DNA from: Ga0077536 sp943370145
GTDB lineage: Bacteria; Pseudomonadota; Gammaproteobacteria; Ga0077536
Assembly (NCBI GenBank): GCA_943370145.1
Contig: CALRPY020000081.1
Span: 1 to 15,376 of the forward strand
DNA: 15,376 nucleotides
Direction: 5' to 3'
Under the pieces are notes generated by a model. It searched no databases. It was not told the DNA's origin and worked only from the letters and a program-made list of their open reading frames with translations. The position numbers and the translations under genes are program-made. This document shows, piece by piece, positions 1 through 6,455 of the stretch (position 1 is the stretch's first letter; the number at the start of each line of letters is the position of its first letter).

Positions 1-1
1 C

Positions 2-244
2 TCATTGTGGGCAGCGGTGGAATCGATCGCCCCGAAGATTGGCTGTGTGCCGCAGACGCTGCTCGAGTGGGTCAAGCGGCATGAGATTGATGCCGGCGTT
101 CGCGGCGGTGTGACCACGGCGGAGGCCCAACGCGTCAAGGATCTGGAGCGCGAGGTCAAAGAGCTGCGCCGGGCCAACGAGATCCTGAAGTTGGCCAGCG
201 CGTTTTTCGCCCAGGCGGAGCTTGACCGCCGCCTCAAGTCCTGA
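2..244 (+). CDS. IS3-family transposase OrfA, 5' truncated by window edge
   Basis: This is the C-terminal 80 residues of the small IS3 OrfA protein, which binds the terminal repeats and supplies the N-terminus of the OrfAB fusion transposase. The remains of the helix-turn-helix are visible (AAVESIAPKIGC...LLEWVKRHE). A leucine-zipper-like coiled coil follows (LEREVKELRRANEILKLAS). The first in-frame TTG at base 5 is probably internal, because relatives have about 25-30 more residues upstream. The stop TGA at 242-244 overlaps the ATG of orfB (TGATG). A -1 frameshift in the overlap, perhaps near the GTTTTTC run at 199-205, would give the fusion, but that site is inferred. Confidence 0.9.
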   Translation, partial: SLWAAVESIAPKIGCVPQTLLEWVKRHEIDAGVRGGVTTAEAQRVKDLEREVKELRRANEILKLASAFFAQAELDRRLKS

Positions 245-1149
245 TGGCTTTCATCGACGAACATCGCGATGTCCACGGGGTCGAGCCGATCTGCACGGTG
301 TTGCAGATCTCCCCGTCGGGCTATCGTCGATACGCCGCACGACGGCGAGAGCCCGACAAGCGTTGTGCCCGTGCCAAGCGAGACGAAGCGTTGGCGCCTG
401 CCATCGAACGTGTCTGGCGAGCCAACCTGCAAGTCTACGGGGCCGACAAGGTCTGGCATCAGCTGGGACGGGAAGGAACCCCGGTCGCACGTTGCACCGT
501 CGAGCGGCTGATGCGTCGACAGGGTTTGCGCGGCGTGAGGCGCGGCAAGGTCGTGCGCACGACGGTGAGTGACAACAAGGCCCCGTGTCCGCTGGACAAG
601 GTTCATCGGCAGTTCCGGGCCGAGCGGCCTAACCAACTCTGGGTCGCGGACTTTACCTACGTGTCGACCTGGCAAGGCTGGTTGTACGTGGCCTTTGTCA
701 TCGACGTCTTTGCTCGTCGCATTGTGGGCTGGCGCGTCAGCAGGTCGATGCACACGGACTTGGTGCTCGATGCGCTGGAGCAGGCGCTCTACGCGCGCCA
801 GCCGGAGCAGGAAGGCAGCTTGATTCACCACAGTGATCGAGGCTCGCAGTACGTCTCGATTCGTTACAGCGAACGCCTTGCGGAAGCCGGTGTCGAGCCA
901 TCGGTGGGCAGCAAAGGCGACAGCTACGACAACGCACTGGCGGAGACGATCAACGGCCTCTACAAAGCCGAACTCATCCATCGCCGCGCGCCCTGGAAGA
1001 CGCTGGAAGCTGTCGAGTTTGCCACGCTGGAATGGGTGTCCTGGTTCAACCACGATCGCCTGCTCGGGCCTATCGGCTATATCCCGCCGGCAGAAGCCGA
1101 GGCAAACTATTATCGGGCACTTGAGAAGCCGGTCGCCGAAGCGGCCTGA
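244..1149 (+). CDS. IS3-family transposase OrfB (DDE integrase core)
   Basis: This is a full-length 301-aa IS3 OrfB with an rve-type integrase catalytic core, which cuts and joins the IS ends as an OrfAB fusion. The N-terminal HTH_21-like part contains VYGADKVWHQL (about residues 64-74). The catalytic triad is D136 (WVADFTYV), D198 (HHSDRGSQY) and E234 (NALAETINGLYKAE). The spacing of 35 residues between the second Asp and the Glu is the DD(35)E signature of the family. The C-terminus has the usual WFNHDRL...GYIPPAEAE segment. No stop or frameshift is seen, so the transposase may be active. The start ATG overlaps the orfA stop, but production normally depends on frameshifting. Confidence 0.95.
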   Translation: MAFIDEHRDVHGVEPICTVLQISPSGYRRYAARRREPDKRCARAKRDEALAPAIERVWRANLQVYGADKVWHQLGREGTPVARCTVERLMRRQGLRGVRRGKVVRTTVSDNKAPCPLDKVHRQFRAERPNQLWVADFTYVSTWQGWLYVAFVIDVFARRIVGWRVSRSMHTDLVLDALEQALYARQPEQEGSLIHHSDRGSQYVSIRYSERLAEAGVEPSVGSKGDSYDNALAETINGLYKAELIHRRAPWKTLEAVEFATLEWVSWFNHDRLLGPIGYIPPAEAEANYYRALEKPVAEAA

Positions 1150-1160
1150 CTTAAACCAAA

Positions 1161-1188
1161 CAGCCTCCACGAAACCCGGGGCGGTTCA
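1161..1188 (+). repeat. IS3 right terminal inverted repeat (IRR)
   Basis: This short GC-rich terminal sequence lies 11 bases after the orfB stop and ends GGGCGGTTCA. It matches the expected TG...CA polarity of IS3 ends. Its inner edge is approximate because the left repeat is outside the window. Confidence 0.75.
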
Positions 1189-2101
1189 GACCCAAGCCTA
1201 CTCGCGCACCAACCGCATTCTCAATTCGGTCAAGACCTACGGCAATATCGTCTCCTTCCGCAATCTTGAGGACGCCACCAACGACGCCCTGGCCCTGTTC
1301 GGCAACAAGGATGCCAAGGGCATCGTGCTGCTGAAACCCTATGCCGAGTATTACGCCGAATACCAGGGCAAGATTGCCGAGTTGCAGGCGCTGTTCCCGC
1401 TGGGCGCTGCGATCACCGGCGAAGCGGCGCAGAAGGCTTTCATCAAGCTGTTCGGCGCCATCCTGCGGCTGAAAAACATCCTCACCGCTTTCGACGACTT
1501 CGCTGGCAATGAAATCCTCAGCCAGCGCGTTTTTCAGGACTACCAAAGTGTCTACCTGAATCTGTACGCCGAATTCCGCGCCGTATCGGAGGCGGAGAAG
1601 GAAAGCATCAACGACGACGTGGTGTTCGAGATCGAGTTGATCAAACAGGTCGAGATCAACGTCGATTACATCCTGATGCTGGTGGAGCAATACCTGAAGA
1701 AGAAAGGCACGGGCGAGGACAAGGAGATCCGCGCCAATATCGAGCGCGCGATCAATCCCAGCCCGAGCTTGCGCAACAAGAAGGACCTCATCGAGCAGTT
1801 CGTGGACACCGTGTCCACCAAGGGCAAGGTGGATGCTCAGTGGCAGGCCTTTGTAGTGGCCAAAAAGGCCGAGGAACTGGAGCGCATCATCCAGGACGAG
1901 AACCTGAACGCCGAGGAAGCCCGGGCCTTCATCGACAACGCCTTCCGCGATGGCGCCATCCCTACCGCTGGCACCGCCATCACCAAGATACTGCCGCCGG
2001 TGTCGCGCTTCTCGAAGGACAACGGCCACGGGCGCAAGAAGCAGACGGTGTTGGACAAGCTGGCCGCCTTCTTCGAGCGCTATTTTGGGCTGGTGAGCTG
2101 A
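1189..2101 (+). pseudogene. hsdR: 3' fragment of type I restriction endonuclease R subunit, interrupted by the IS
   Basis: From 1193 the frame reads QAYSRTNRILNSVKTYGNIV, then FRNLEDATNDALALFG. This matches helicase motif VI and the start of the C-terminal helical domain of EcoR124-type HsdR. About 303 residues remain and run to a natural-looking end (KKQTVLDKLAAFFERYFGL). The nuclease domain and nearly all of both RecA-like helicase domains are missing; they should lie left of the IS. HsdR is the ATP-driven translocating and cleaving subunit that works with HsdM and HsdS. No start codon or ribosome site precedes the fragment, although the frame stays open backward through the IS end. The protein is presumed non-functional. 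Base composition is lower in GC than the genes right of 5645. Confidence 0.92.
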
Positions 2102-2138
2102 TTGCTTGTGACTCTGGGTTCATCGGCATGCAAGCAGC

Positions 2139-2144
2139 GGGAGG
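2139..2144 (+). promoter_or_regulatory. Ribosome binding site deciding the start at 2152
   Basis: GGGAGG lies 7 bases before the ATG at 2152. The upstream in-frame ATG at 2128 has no comparable site, so 2152 is preferred. Confidence 0.65.
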
Positions 2145-2151
2145 CGGCCTG

Positions 2152-2982
2152 ATGCAGTTCAGCCCAACGTGGTACCTCTTGGAACAGGAGGGAATGCTGG
2201 CCCAGGCCTGCCTCTGCAATGGCCTGACGGCCCTGCGTCGCGCCAATCTGGGGGACAAGAAGGGGCTGTTCTATTCGGCGTTCTTCGAACTGTCGATTGG
2301 CTTCGAGCGGGTGCTGAAGCTGGTCTTGATCCTCGACCATATGGCTCGCAATCAGCTGGTTCCTCCCGACAGCAAGACAGTCGAGGATTACGGGCACAAG
2401 CTTCGCGCCCTCTTCGACGCCGCAAAGGCCGTTTGCGCCGCTCGCAACGTGACTGAACTGGATGGATTTCAGGCCGATTCGTTGCCCATCGTGATCCTGG
2501 GCTTCCTGGACGATTTCGCACACCCCGGCGGGCGCTATTCCAACATCAACAAGCTGACCGGCCACAGGCATCAGGCGATGGCCGACCCGATCGCGCGGTG
2601 GGGTGAGATGGCGAGCCAGATCATGCGTACGCAGGCCAATGCGCGGGAGCGCGAACGCGCACAGTTGAACGGACGAATGGCAAGTATTGCGTTTGGTGAT
2701 GCCGCAGCCAGCTTGATGAGTGATCTCGACCAGCAACACATGGATGTGGCGTCGCTGCACGTCCGAGCGTCGGAACTCGATACTGCTGCCAAGTACGCTA
2801 TCTACGCGCTTGTCACGCTGATCGCCGCGTTGCGCGATGTAATCGACTCGCTTTGTGACAGTGCGTGGGCGGTCAATCGGGCCGCTCAAGCTGGTGCGGC
2901 TGTGGTGCCTGCCATGAAGGAGTTCTTCCAGTTTGCCTGGGCAGACAGGCAGTACGTGATGCGGAAGCGGCAGTGGCCATGA
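2152..2982 (+). CDS. Unrecognised helical protein, coupled to primase-helicase
   Basis: I do not recognise this 276-aa protein with confidence. It is predicted to be largely alpha-helical and cytosolic, with no signal peptide or clear membrane segment. The N-terminal half has a conserved-looking pattern: FFELSIGFERVLKLVLILDH (about residues 42-61), DYGHKLRALFD (about 79-89), then DFAHPGGRYSNINKLTG. This order of helix, GHxL and RYxNI recalls helical HEPN-like or AbiV-like proteins of defence loci, but I see no clear R-x4-6-H catalytic motif, so the resemblance is only suggestive. The C-terminal half is Ala-rich and helical. It begins 50 bases after the hsdR fragment with a good ribosome site. 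Its stop overlaps the next gene as ATGA (2979-2982), implying translational coupling with the primase-helicase. Confidence 0.8.
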   Translation: MQFSPTWYLLEQEGMLAQACLCNGLTALRRANLGDKKGLFYSAFFELSIGFERVLKLVLILDHMARNQLVPPDSKTVEDYGHKLRALFDAAKAVCAARNVTELDGFQADSLPIVILGFLDDFAHPGGRYSNINKLTGHRHQAMADPIARWGEMASQIMRTQANARERERAQLNGRMASIAFGDAAASLMSDLDQQHMDVASLHVRASELDTAAKYAIYALVTLIAALRDVIDSLCDSAWAVNRAAQAGAAVVPAMKEFFQFAWADRQYVMRKRQWP

Positions 2983-5342
2983 GTTCGCTGATCGAAAGCG
3001 ATGAGCTAACTGCACTGCGAGCCGAGAACACGCGCCTCATCGCGTTGCTCGAATCGCACGGCATCGAGTGGCGTCCACCGTCAAAGCCGGCGGCACCGCC
3101 AGCGGAACCGTCCAGGCTGTCCACCGAGGAAAAGGTTGCGCTGTTTCGCCGACTGTTCCGTGGTCGCACCGACGTCTACTCCGTCCGTTGGGAGAGCAAG
3201 ACGACGGGCAAGTCGGGCTACGCGCCGGCCTGCGCGAATGAGTGGCGCGCTGGCGTGTGCGAGAAGCCGCGCATCAAGTGCGGCGACTGCAGCAATCGCC
3301 TTTTGATCCCGCTGTCGGACGCGGTGATTTACAACCATCTCGCCGGTGAGCACACGGTCGGTGTCTATCCGCTGATGGAGGACGACAGCTGCTACTTCCT
3401 GGCTGTCGATTTCGACGAGGCGGAATGGCGGGATGACGCGCGAGCGTTCATGCAGTCATGCGATGAGATCGGCGTACCGGCTGCGCTGGAAATTTCGCGC
3501 TCCGGTAAAGGCGCGCACGCATGGGTGTTCTTCGCCGGCCGTGTCTCGGCCCGTGATGCGCGGCGGCTGGGCACGGCCATCATCAGCCATACCTGCGCAC
3601 GCACGCGGCAGCTCCAACTCACCTCCTACGACCGGTTGTTCCCCAACCAGGACACGATGCCCAAAGGCGGCTTCGGCAACCTGATTGCATTGCCGCTGCA
3701 AAAGGCGCCGAGGGAGATGGGTTTCAGTGTATTCGTCGATGCTGGTCTGTGCCCATATGTGGATCAATGGGCCTTCCTGGCTTCCATCCAGCCGATGGCA
3801 GCATTCGATATCGAGCCGACCATCCTGCGGGCCACAGGTGGCGTCCATCCATTGGACGTTACCTTTATCGACGACGAAGATTTGGCGACGCCTTGGAAAC
3901 GCGAGAGTTCTGCGTCGAAGAAGTTGGCGGAGACCATGCCCCGCTCGCTGACGGTCACCCTGGCCAACCTGATTTACTTCGAGAAGGCACAGTTGCCGCA
4001 GGCGCTGGCCAACCGCTTGATCCGCCTGGCGGCCTTCCAGAACCCCGAGTTCTACAAGGCCCAGGCGATGCGGATGTCGGTGTGGGACAAGCCGCGCGTC
4101 ATCGGCTGCGCTGAGAACTACCCGCAGCACATCGCACTGCCTCGCGGCTGCCTGGACGCTGTCCTGTCATTGCTCCGCGACAACGGCATCACCTGCAATC
4201 TGAAAGACGAGCGTTTCGCCGGTGCTCCGCTGGACGTGGCCTTCGTCGGCACCCTCCGCATTGACCAGGAGATGGCGGTCTCGGCGATGCAGCAACACGA
4301 TGCCGGCGTGCTCTGCGCGCCGACCGCATTCGGCAAAACGGTGACGGCCGCTGCGATGATTGCGCGGCGGGGAGTGAACACCCTGGTGCTGGTGCATCGC
4401 ACCGAACTGCTCAAGCAATGGCAGGAACGCCTGCAGGCCTTTCTTGGCGTCGCCAAGGGGGTGGTCGGCACCATTGGCGGAGGCAAGGCCAGGCCTACCG
4501 GCAAGATCGATATCGCGGTGATGCAGTCCTTGTCCCGCCAGGGCGAGGTGAACCCCCTGGTGGAGGACTACGGACAGGTGATCGTCGACGAGTGCCATCA
4601 CGTTGGTGCTGTGTCGTTCGATGCCATCCTGAAGAGAGGCAAAGCGAAATACGTGCTCGGTCTGACGGCGACGCCGATCCGTCGCGACGGTCAGCAACCG
4701 ATTATCTCCATGCAGTGCGGGCCGCTCCGCCACACGGCGGCCACACCCGCCAGCGGCCCCCGGGATTTGGAGGTCGTGCCACGGTCACGCTTCACACGGC
4801 TCGATCTGCCTTCCGAAGCGGGCATTCAGGAGGTATTCCGTCACCTTGCCAACGATCAGCAGCGTACCAGTGCAATCGCGGCGGAAATTCAGGGGGCTTT
4901 CGCACAGGGCCGCAAGGTTCTTGTGCTGACCGAACGGACCGAACATCTCGACGCCATTCGTGCCGCGCTGGATGGGCATGAGCCAGCCCCGTTTGTATTA
5001 CACGGCCGAATGTCGAAGAAGCAGCGAAGCGCCCTCATTACCCAATTGGATGCTTTGCCACCCGGTGCGCCGCGCATCCTGCTGGCGACCGGAAAGCTCG
5101 TCGGTGAGGGCTTCGACCATCCCCCTCTCGATACCCTGGTACTGGCGATGCCCGTTTCCTGGAAGGGAACGCTGCAGCAGTACGCCGGCCGCCTGCACCG
5201 GGAGCACGCCTCTAAGACCGGCGTTCGGATCATCGATTTCGTCGATGCCGGCCACCCGGCATTGCTCAGAATGTGGGACAAGCGCCAGCGCGGATACCGG
5301 GCAATAGGTTACCGGATCGCTGCGGAATTGGGCGGTTCATGA
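2979..5342 (+). CDS. TOTE-type primase fused to SF2 DEAD/DEAH-like helicase
   Basis: This 787-aa protein has several domains. A short N-terminal coiled coil (LTALRAENTRLIALLESHG) is followed by a likely zinc-binding cluster, C85-x8-C94-x6-C101-x2-C104. An archaeo-eukaryotic-primase-like domain (about 110-340) has a DxD motif (AVDFDE, D144 and D146), a GKGxH motif (H180) and a FPNQD...GNLIALPL segment, as in the primase of TOTE conflict systems. A superfamily 2 helicase follows: Walker A AFGKT (K453), DECH box 537-540, LTATP near 563, and motif VI QYAGRLHR (734-741). All key residues seen are intact. ATP-dependent duplex remodelling with primer synthesis is the family expectation; its target is unknown. 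I see no C-terminal nuclease. The ATG at 2979 is chosen because it overlaps the preceding stop and begins the coiled coil. Confidence 0.9.
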   Translation: MSSLIESDELTALRAENTRLIALLESHGIEWRPPSKPAAPPAEPSRLSTEEKVALFRRLFRGRTDVYSVRWESKTTGKSGYAPACANEWRAGVCEKPRIKCGDCSNRLLIPLSDAVIYNHLAGEHTVGVYPLMEDDSCYFLAVDFDEAEWRDDARAFMQSCDEIGVPAALEISRSGKGAHAWVFFAGRVSARDARRLGTAIISHTCARTRQLQLTSYDRLFPNQDTMPKGGFGNLIALPLQKAPREMGFSVFVDAGLCPYVDQWAFLASIQPMAAFDIEPTILRATGGVHPLDVTFIDDEDLATPWKRESSASKKLAETMPRSLTVTLANLIYFEKAQLPQALANRLIRLAAFQNPEFYKAQAMRMSVWDKPRVIGCAENYPQHIALPRGCLDAVLSLLRDNGITCNLKDERFAGAPLDVAFVGTLRIDQEMAVSAMQQHDAGVLCAPTAFGKTVTAAAMIARRGVNTLVLVHRTELLKQWQERLQAFLGVAKGVVGTIGGGKARPTGKIDIAVMQSLSRQGEVNPLVEDYGQVIVDECHHVGAVSFDAILKRGKAKYVLGLTATPIRRDGQQPIISMQCGPLRHTAATPASGPRDLEVVPRSRFTRLDLPSEAGIQEVFRHLANDQQRTSAIAAEIQGAFAQGRKVLVLTERTEHLDAIRAALDGHEPAPFVLHGRMSKKQRSALITQLDALPPGAPRILLATGKLVGEGFDHPPLDTLVLAMPVSWKGTLQQYAGRLHREHASKTGVRIIDFVDAGHPALLRMWDKRQRGYRAIGYRIAAELGGS

Positions 5343-5644
5343 ACCGGTCTCCGCGACATTCCGCAGGCGTTTGCACCGCCCCGAAACAGCTGACCGAGGA
5401 CCCAGTTCTGCGGTCAACCATCCGCCACCAAACAAAGCAAAAAGGCCACCTTGTGTGGCCTTTTTGCTTTGTTGGAGACGGTGTGGATGAGAACCCGCGT
5501 GCCGGGTTCAATACGAGTTCCGACGGCGACGCGCAGCCCCGGGCCAGCGCCAGCTGGATGGAGGTCGGTGCCACGTCCCACGGTCTAACCGGCGCATTAC
5601 CGCAGCCATCGCTGGAGCACGCGCCGGCCTGTCCAACGCACCCG
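5343..5644. other. Spacer at the junction of the defence block and GC-rich chromosome
   Basis: This 302-base gap lies between convergent genes. It holds a long hairpin terminator (5431-5473) and a second small hairpin, GAACCCG/CGGGTTC (5491-5497 and 5503-5509, loop of 5). I see no convincing gene, tRNA or integrase-type repeat. Open frames here have no recognisable protein features. The change from moderate to high GC occurs across this spacer, so it is a reasonable edge for the acquired block. Confidence 0.5.
5431..5473. terminator. Strong bidirectional Rho-independent terminator
   Basis: There is a perfect 19-bp inverted repeat, 5431-5449 with 5455-5473, and a 5-base loop CTTGT. The core GGCCAC/GTGGCC is flanked by an A-run on the left and TTTTTGCTTT on the right, so each strand has a GC stem followed by a U-rich tract. 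It lies 89 bases past the primase-helicase stop and about 170 bases past the end of the minus-strand crotonase operon, so it can serve both converging transcripts. Confidence 0.85.
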
Positions 5645-6442
5645 CTAGATATCCCCGAAGTCCCCGTGCCGCCCCAAGCCGTCCGCGAAGCGCCGCGCGC
5701 CGGCAACGCCCTCGGCCTCGACGATGCGCGCGCTGATTGCCCACTCCGAACGCAGACCGTCCAACTCAGACAGGCCCTCCTGCGCGTAGACCGACGCGCG
5801 ATCGGCGCGCAGGCAGCCCTGCGGGAACTTCGCGATCTGGACCGCCAGGGCTTCGGCCGCCGCGCGCGACTCGCCGTCGGGCACGACGCGATCGCAGGCG
5901 CCGATGCGCAGCGCTTCGTCCGCCGGCAGTTTGCGCCCGGTGAGGATGAGGTCCAGCGCGCGGCCGCGGCCGACGAGGCGCGGCAGCCGCACGGTGCCGC
6001 CGTCGATCAGCGGCACGCCCCAGCGCCGGCAATAGACGCCGAAATACGCGCTCTCCTCCATCACGCGCAGATCGCACCACAGCGCGAGTTCGAATCCGCC
6101 GGCCACCGCCGGCCCGGCGACGGCGGCGATCACCGGTTTGCTCAATTGCAGGCGGCTCGGCCCCATCGGACCGCGCGGCACGCTGTCGTCGGCAGCGAAG
6201 TCGAGCGCGGCGAGCGGATTGTCGCGGCCCGCGAGCTCGCTGGCGGCCTTCAGATCCCAGCCGCCGCAGAACGCGCCGCCCTCGCCCCAGAACACGGCGA
6301 CCAGCGCCTCGTCGTCGGCCTCGAATTCGAGAAACGCCGCGGTCAGCGCCTCCGCCGTTGCGTTGTCCACGGCGTTGCGCACCTCGGGACGGCTGTTGAT
6401 CACCGTCGTTACCGGGCCGTTCTTCTCCACGCGTACCGTCAT
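5645..6442 (-). CDS. Crotonase-fold enoyl-CoA hydratase/isomerase-like protein, second in operon
   Basis: This 265-aa protein has crotonase (enoyl-CoA hydratase/isomerase) architecture. An oxyanion-hole strand is visible near AFCGGWDLKA (57-66), followed by the second backbone site AVAGGFELALWCDLRV (113-128). The family acts on acyl-CoA thioesters. Compared with rat enoyl-CoA hydratase, E118 corresponds to catalytic Glu144, but the position of Glu164 is Cys138 (FGVYCRRWG). Ordinary hydratase activity is therefore uncertain; isomerase, hydrolase or another thioester chemistry is possible. The segment RRWGVPLIDGGTVRLPR is typical of one actinobacterial/proteobacterial crotonase subfamily. AGGAGA lies 8 bases before the ATG and overlaps the upstream gene's stop, so the two genes (13 bases apart) form an operon. 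Confidence 0.9.
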   Translation of the reverse strand: MTVRVEKNGPVTTVINSRPEVRNAVDNATAEALTAAFLEFEADDEALVAVFWGEGGAFCGGWDLKAASELAGRDNPLAALDFAADDSVPRGPMGPSRLQLSKPVIAAVAGPAVAGGFELALWCDLRVMEESAYFGVYCRRWGVPLIDGGTVRLPRLVGRGRALDLILTGRKLPADEALRIGACDRVVPDGESRAAAEALAVQIAKFPQGCLRADRASVYAQEGLSELDGLRSEWAISARIVEAEGVAGARRFADGLGRHGDFGDI

Positions 6443-6455
6443 GTTCGGGGTCTCC

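Larger units (their letters stand above)
1..1188 (+). mobile_element. IS3-family insertion sequence, left end outside the window
   Basis: Two overlapping reading frames in -1 relation encode an orfA tail and a complete DDE transposase orfB, the standard layout of IS3-family elements. The right boundary is placed at 1188. The sequence 1161-1188 ends in GGGCGGTTCA, whose complement begins TGAACCGCCC, fitting the TG...CA ends of this family. From 1190 onward the sequence reads directly into hsdR coding sequence. The left terminal repeat and the other target-site copy lie before base 1. IS3 elements usually duplicate 3-4 bp, so GAC or GACC (1189-1192) is the expected right copy, which cannot be checked here. 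Confidence 0.93.

Noticed and set aside
1151..2029. Long minus-strand open frame opposite the hsdR fragment
   Set aside because: It lies entirely antisense to a well-recognised HsdR C-terminus, has no ribosome site and shows low-complexity, valine/leucine/aspartate-rich sequence typical of antisense shadows.
5330..5339. Second IS end, from the match GGGCGGTTCA
   Set aside because: Identity to the IS right end stops after 10 bases and the match lies within coding sequence of an intact gene. Chance is more likely than a solo IS terminus.
1..5342. Complete type I restriction-modification system
   Set aside because: Only the hsdR 3' fragment is present. There is no methylase or specificity subunit in the window, and the R subunit is broken.
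5400..5510. Possible tRNA or attachment-site remnant near CCACCA and GGGTTCAA
   Set aside because: The strings are suggestive of a tRNA end and T-loop, but no cloverleaf with an acceptor stem can be formed, and no matching direct repeat was found in the window.
5266..5706. Minus-strand frame of 146 codons across the terminator spacer
   Set aside because: It runs through the perfect hairpin and the 3' end of the primase-helicase, and has no domain-like sequence. It is explained by the spacer structure.
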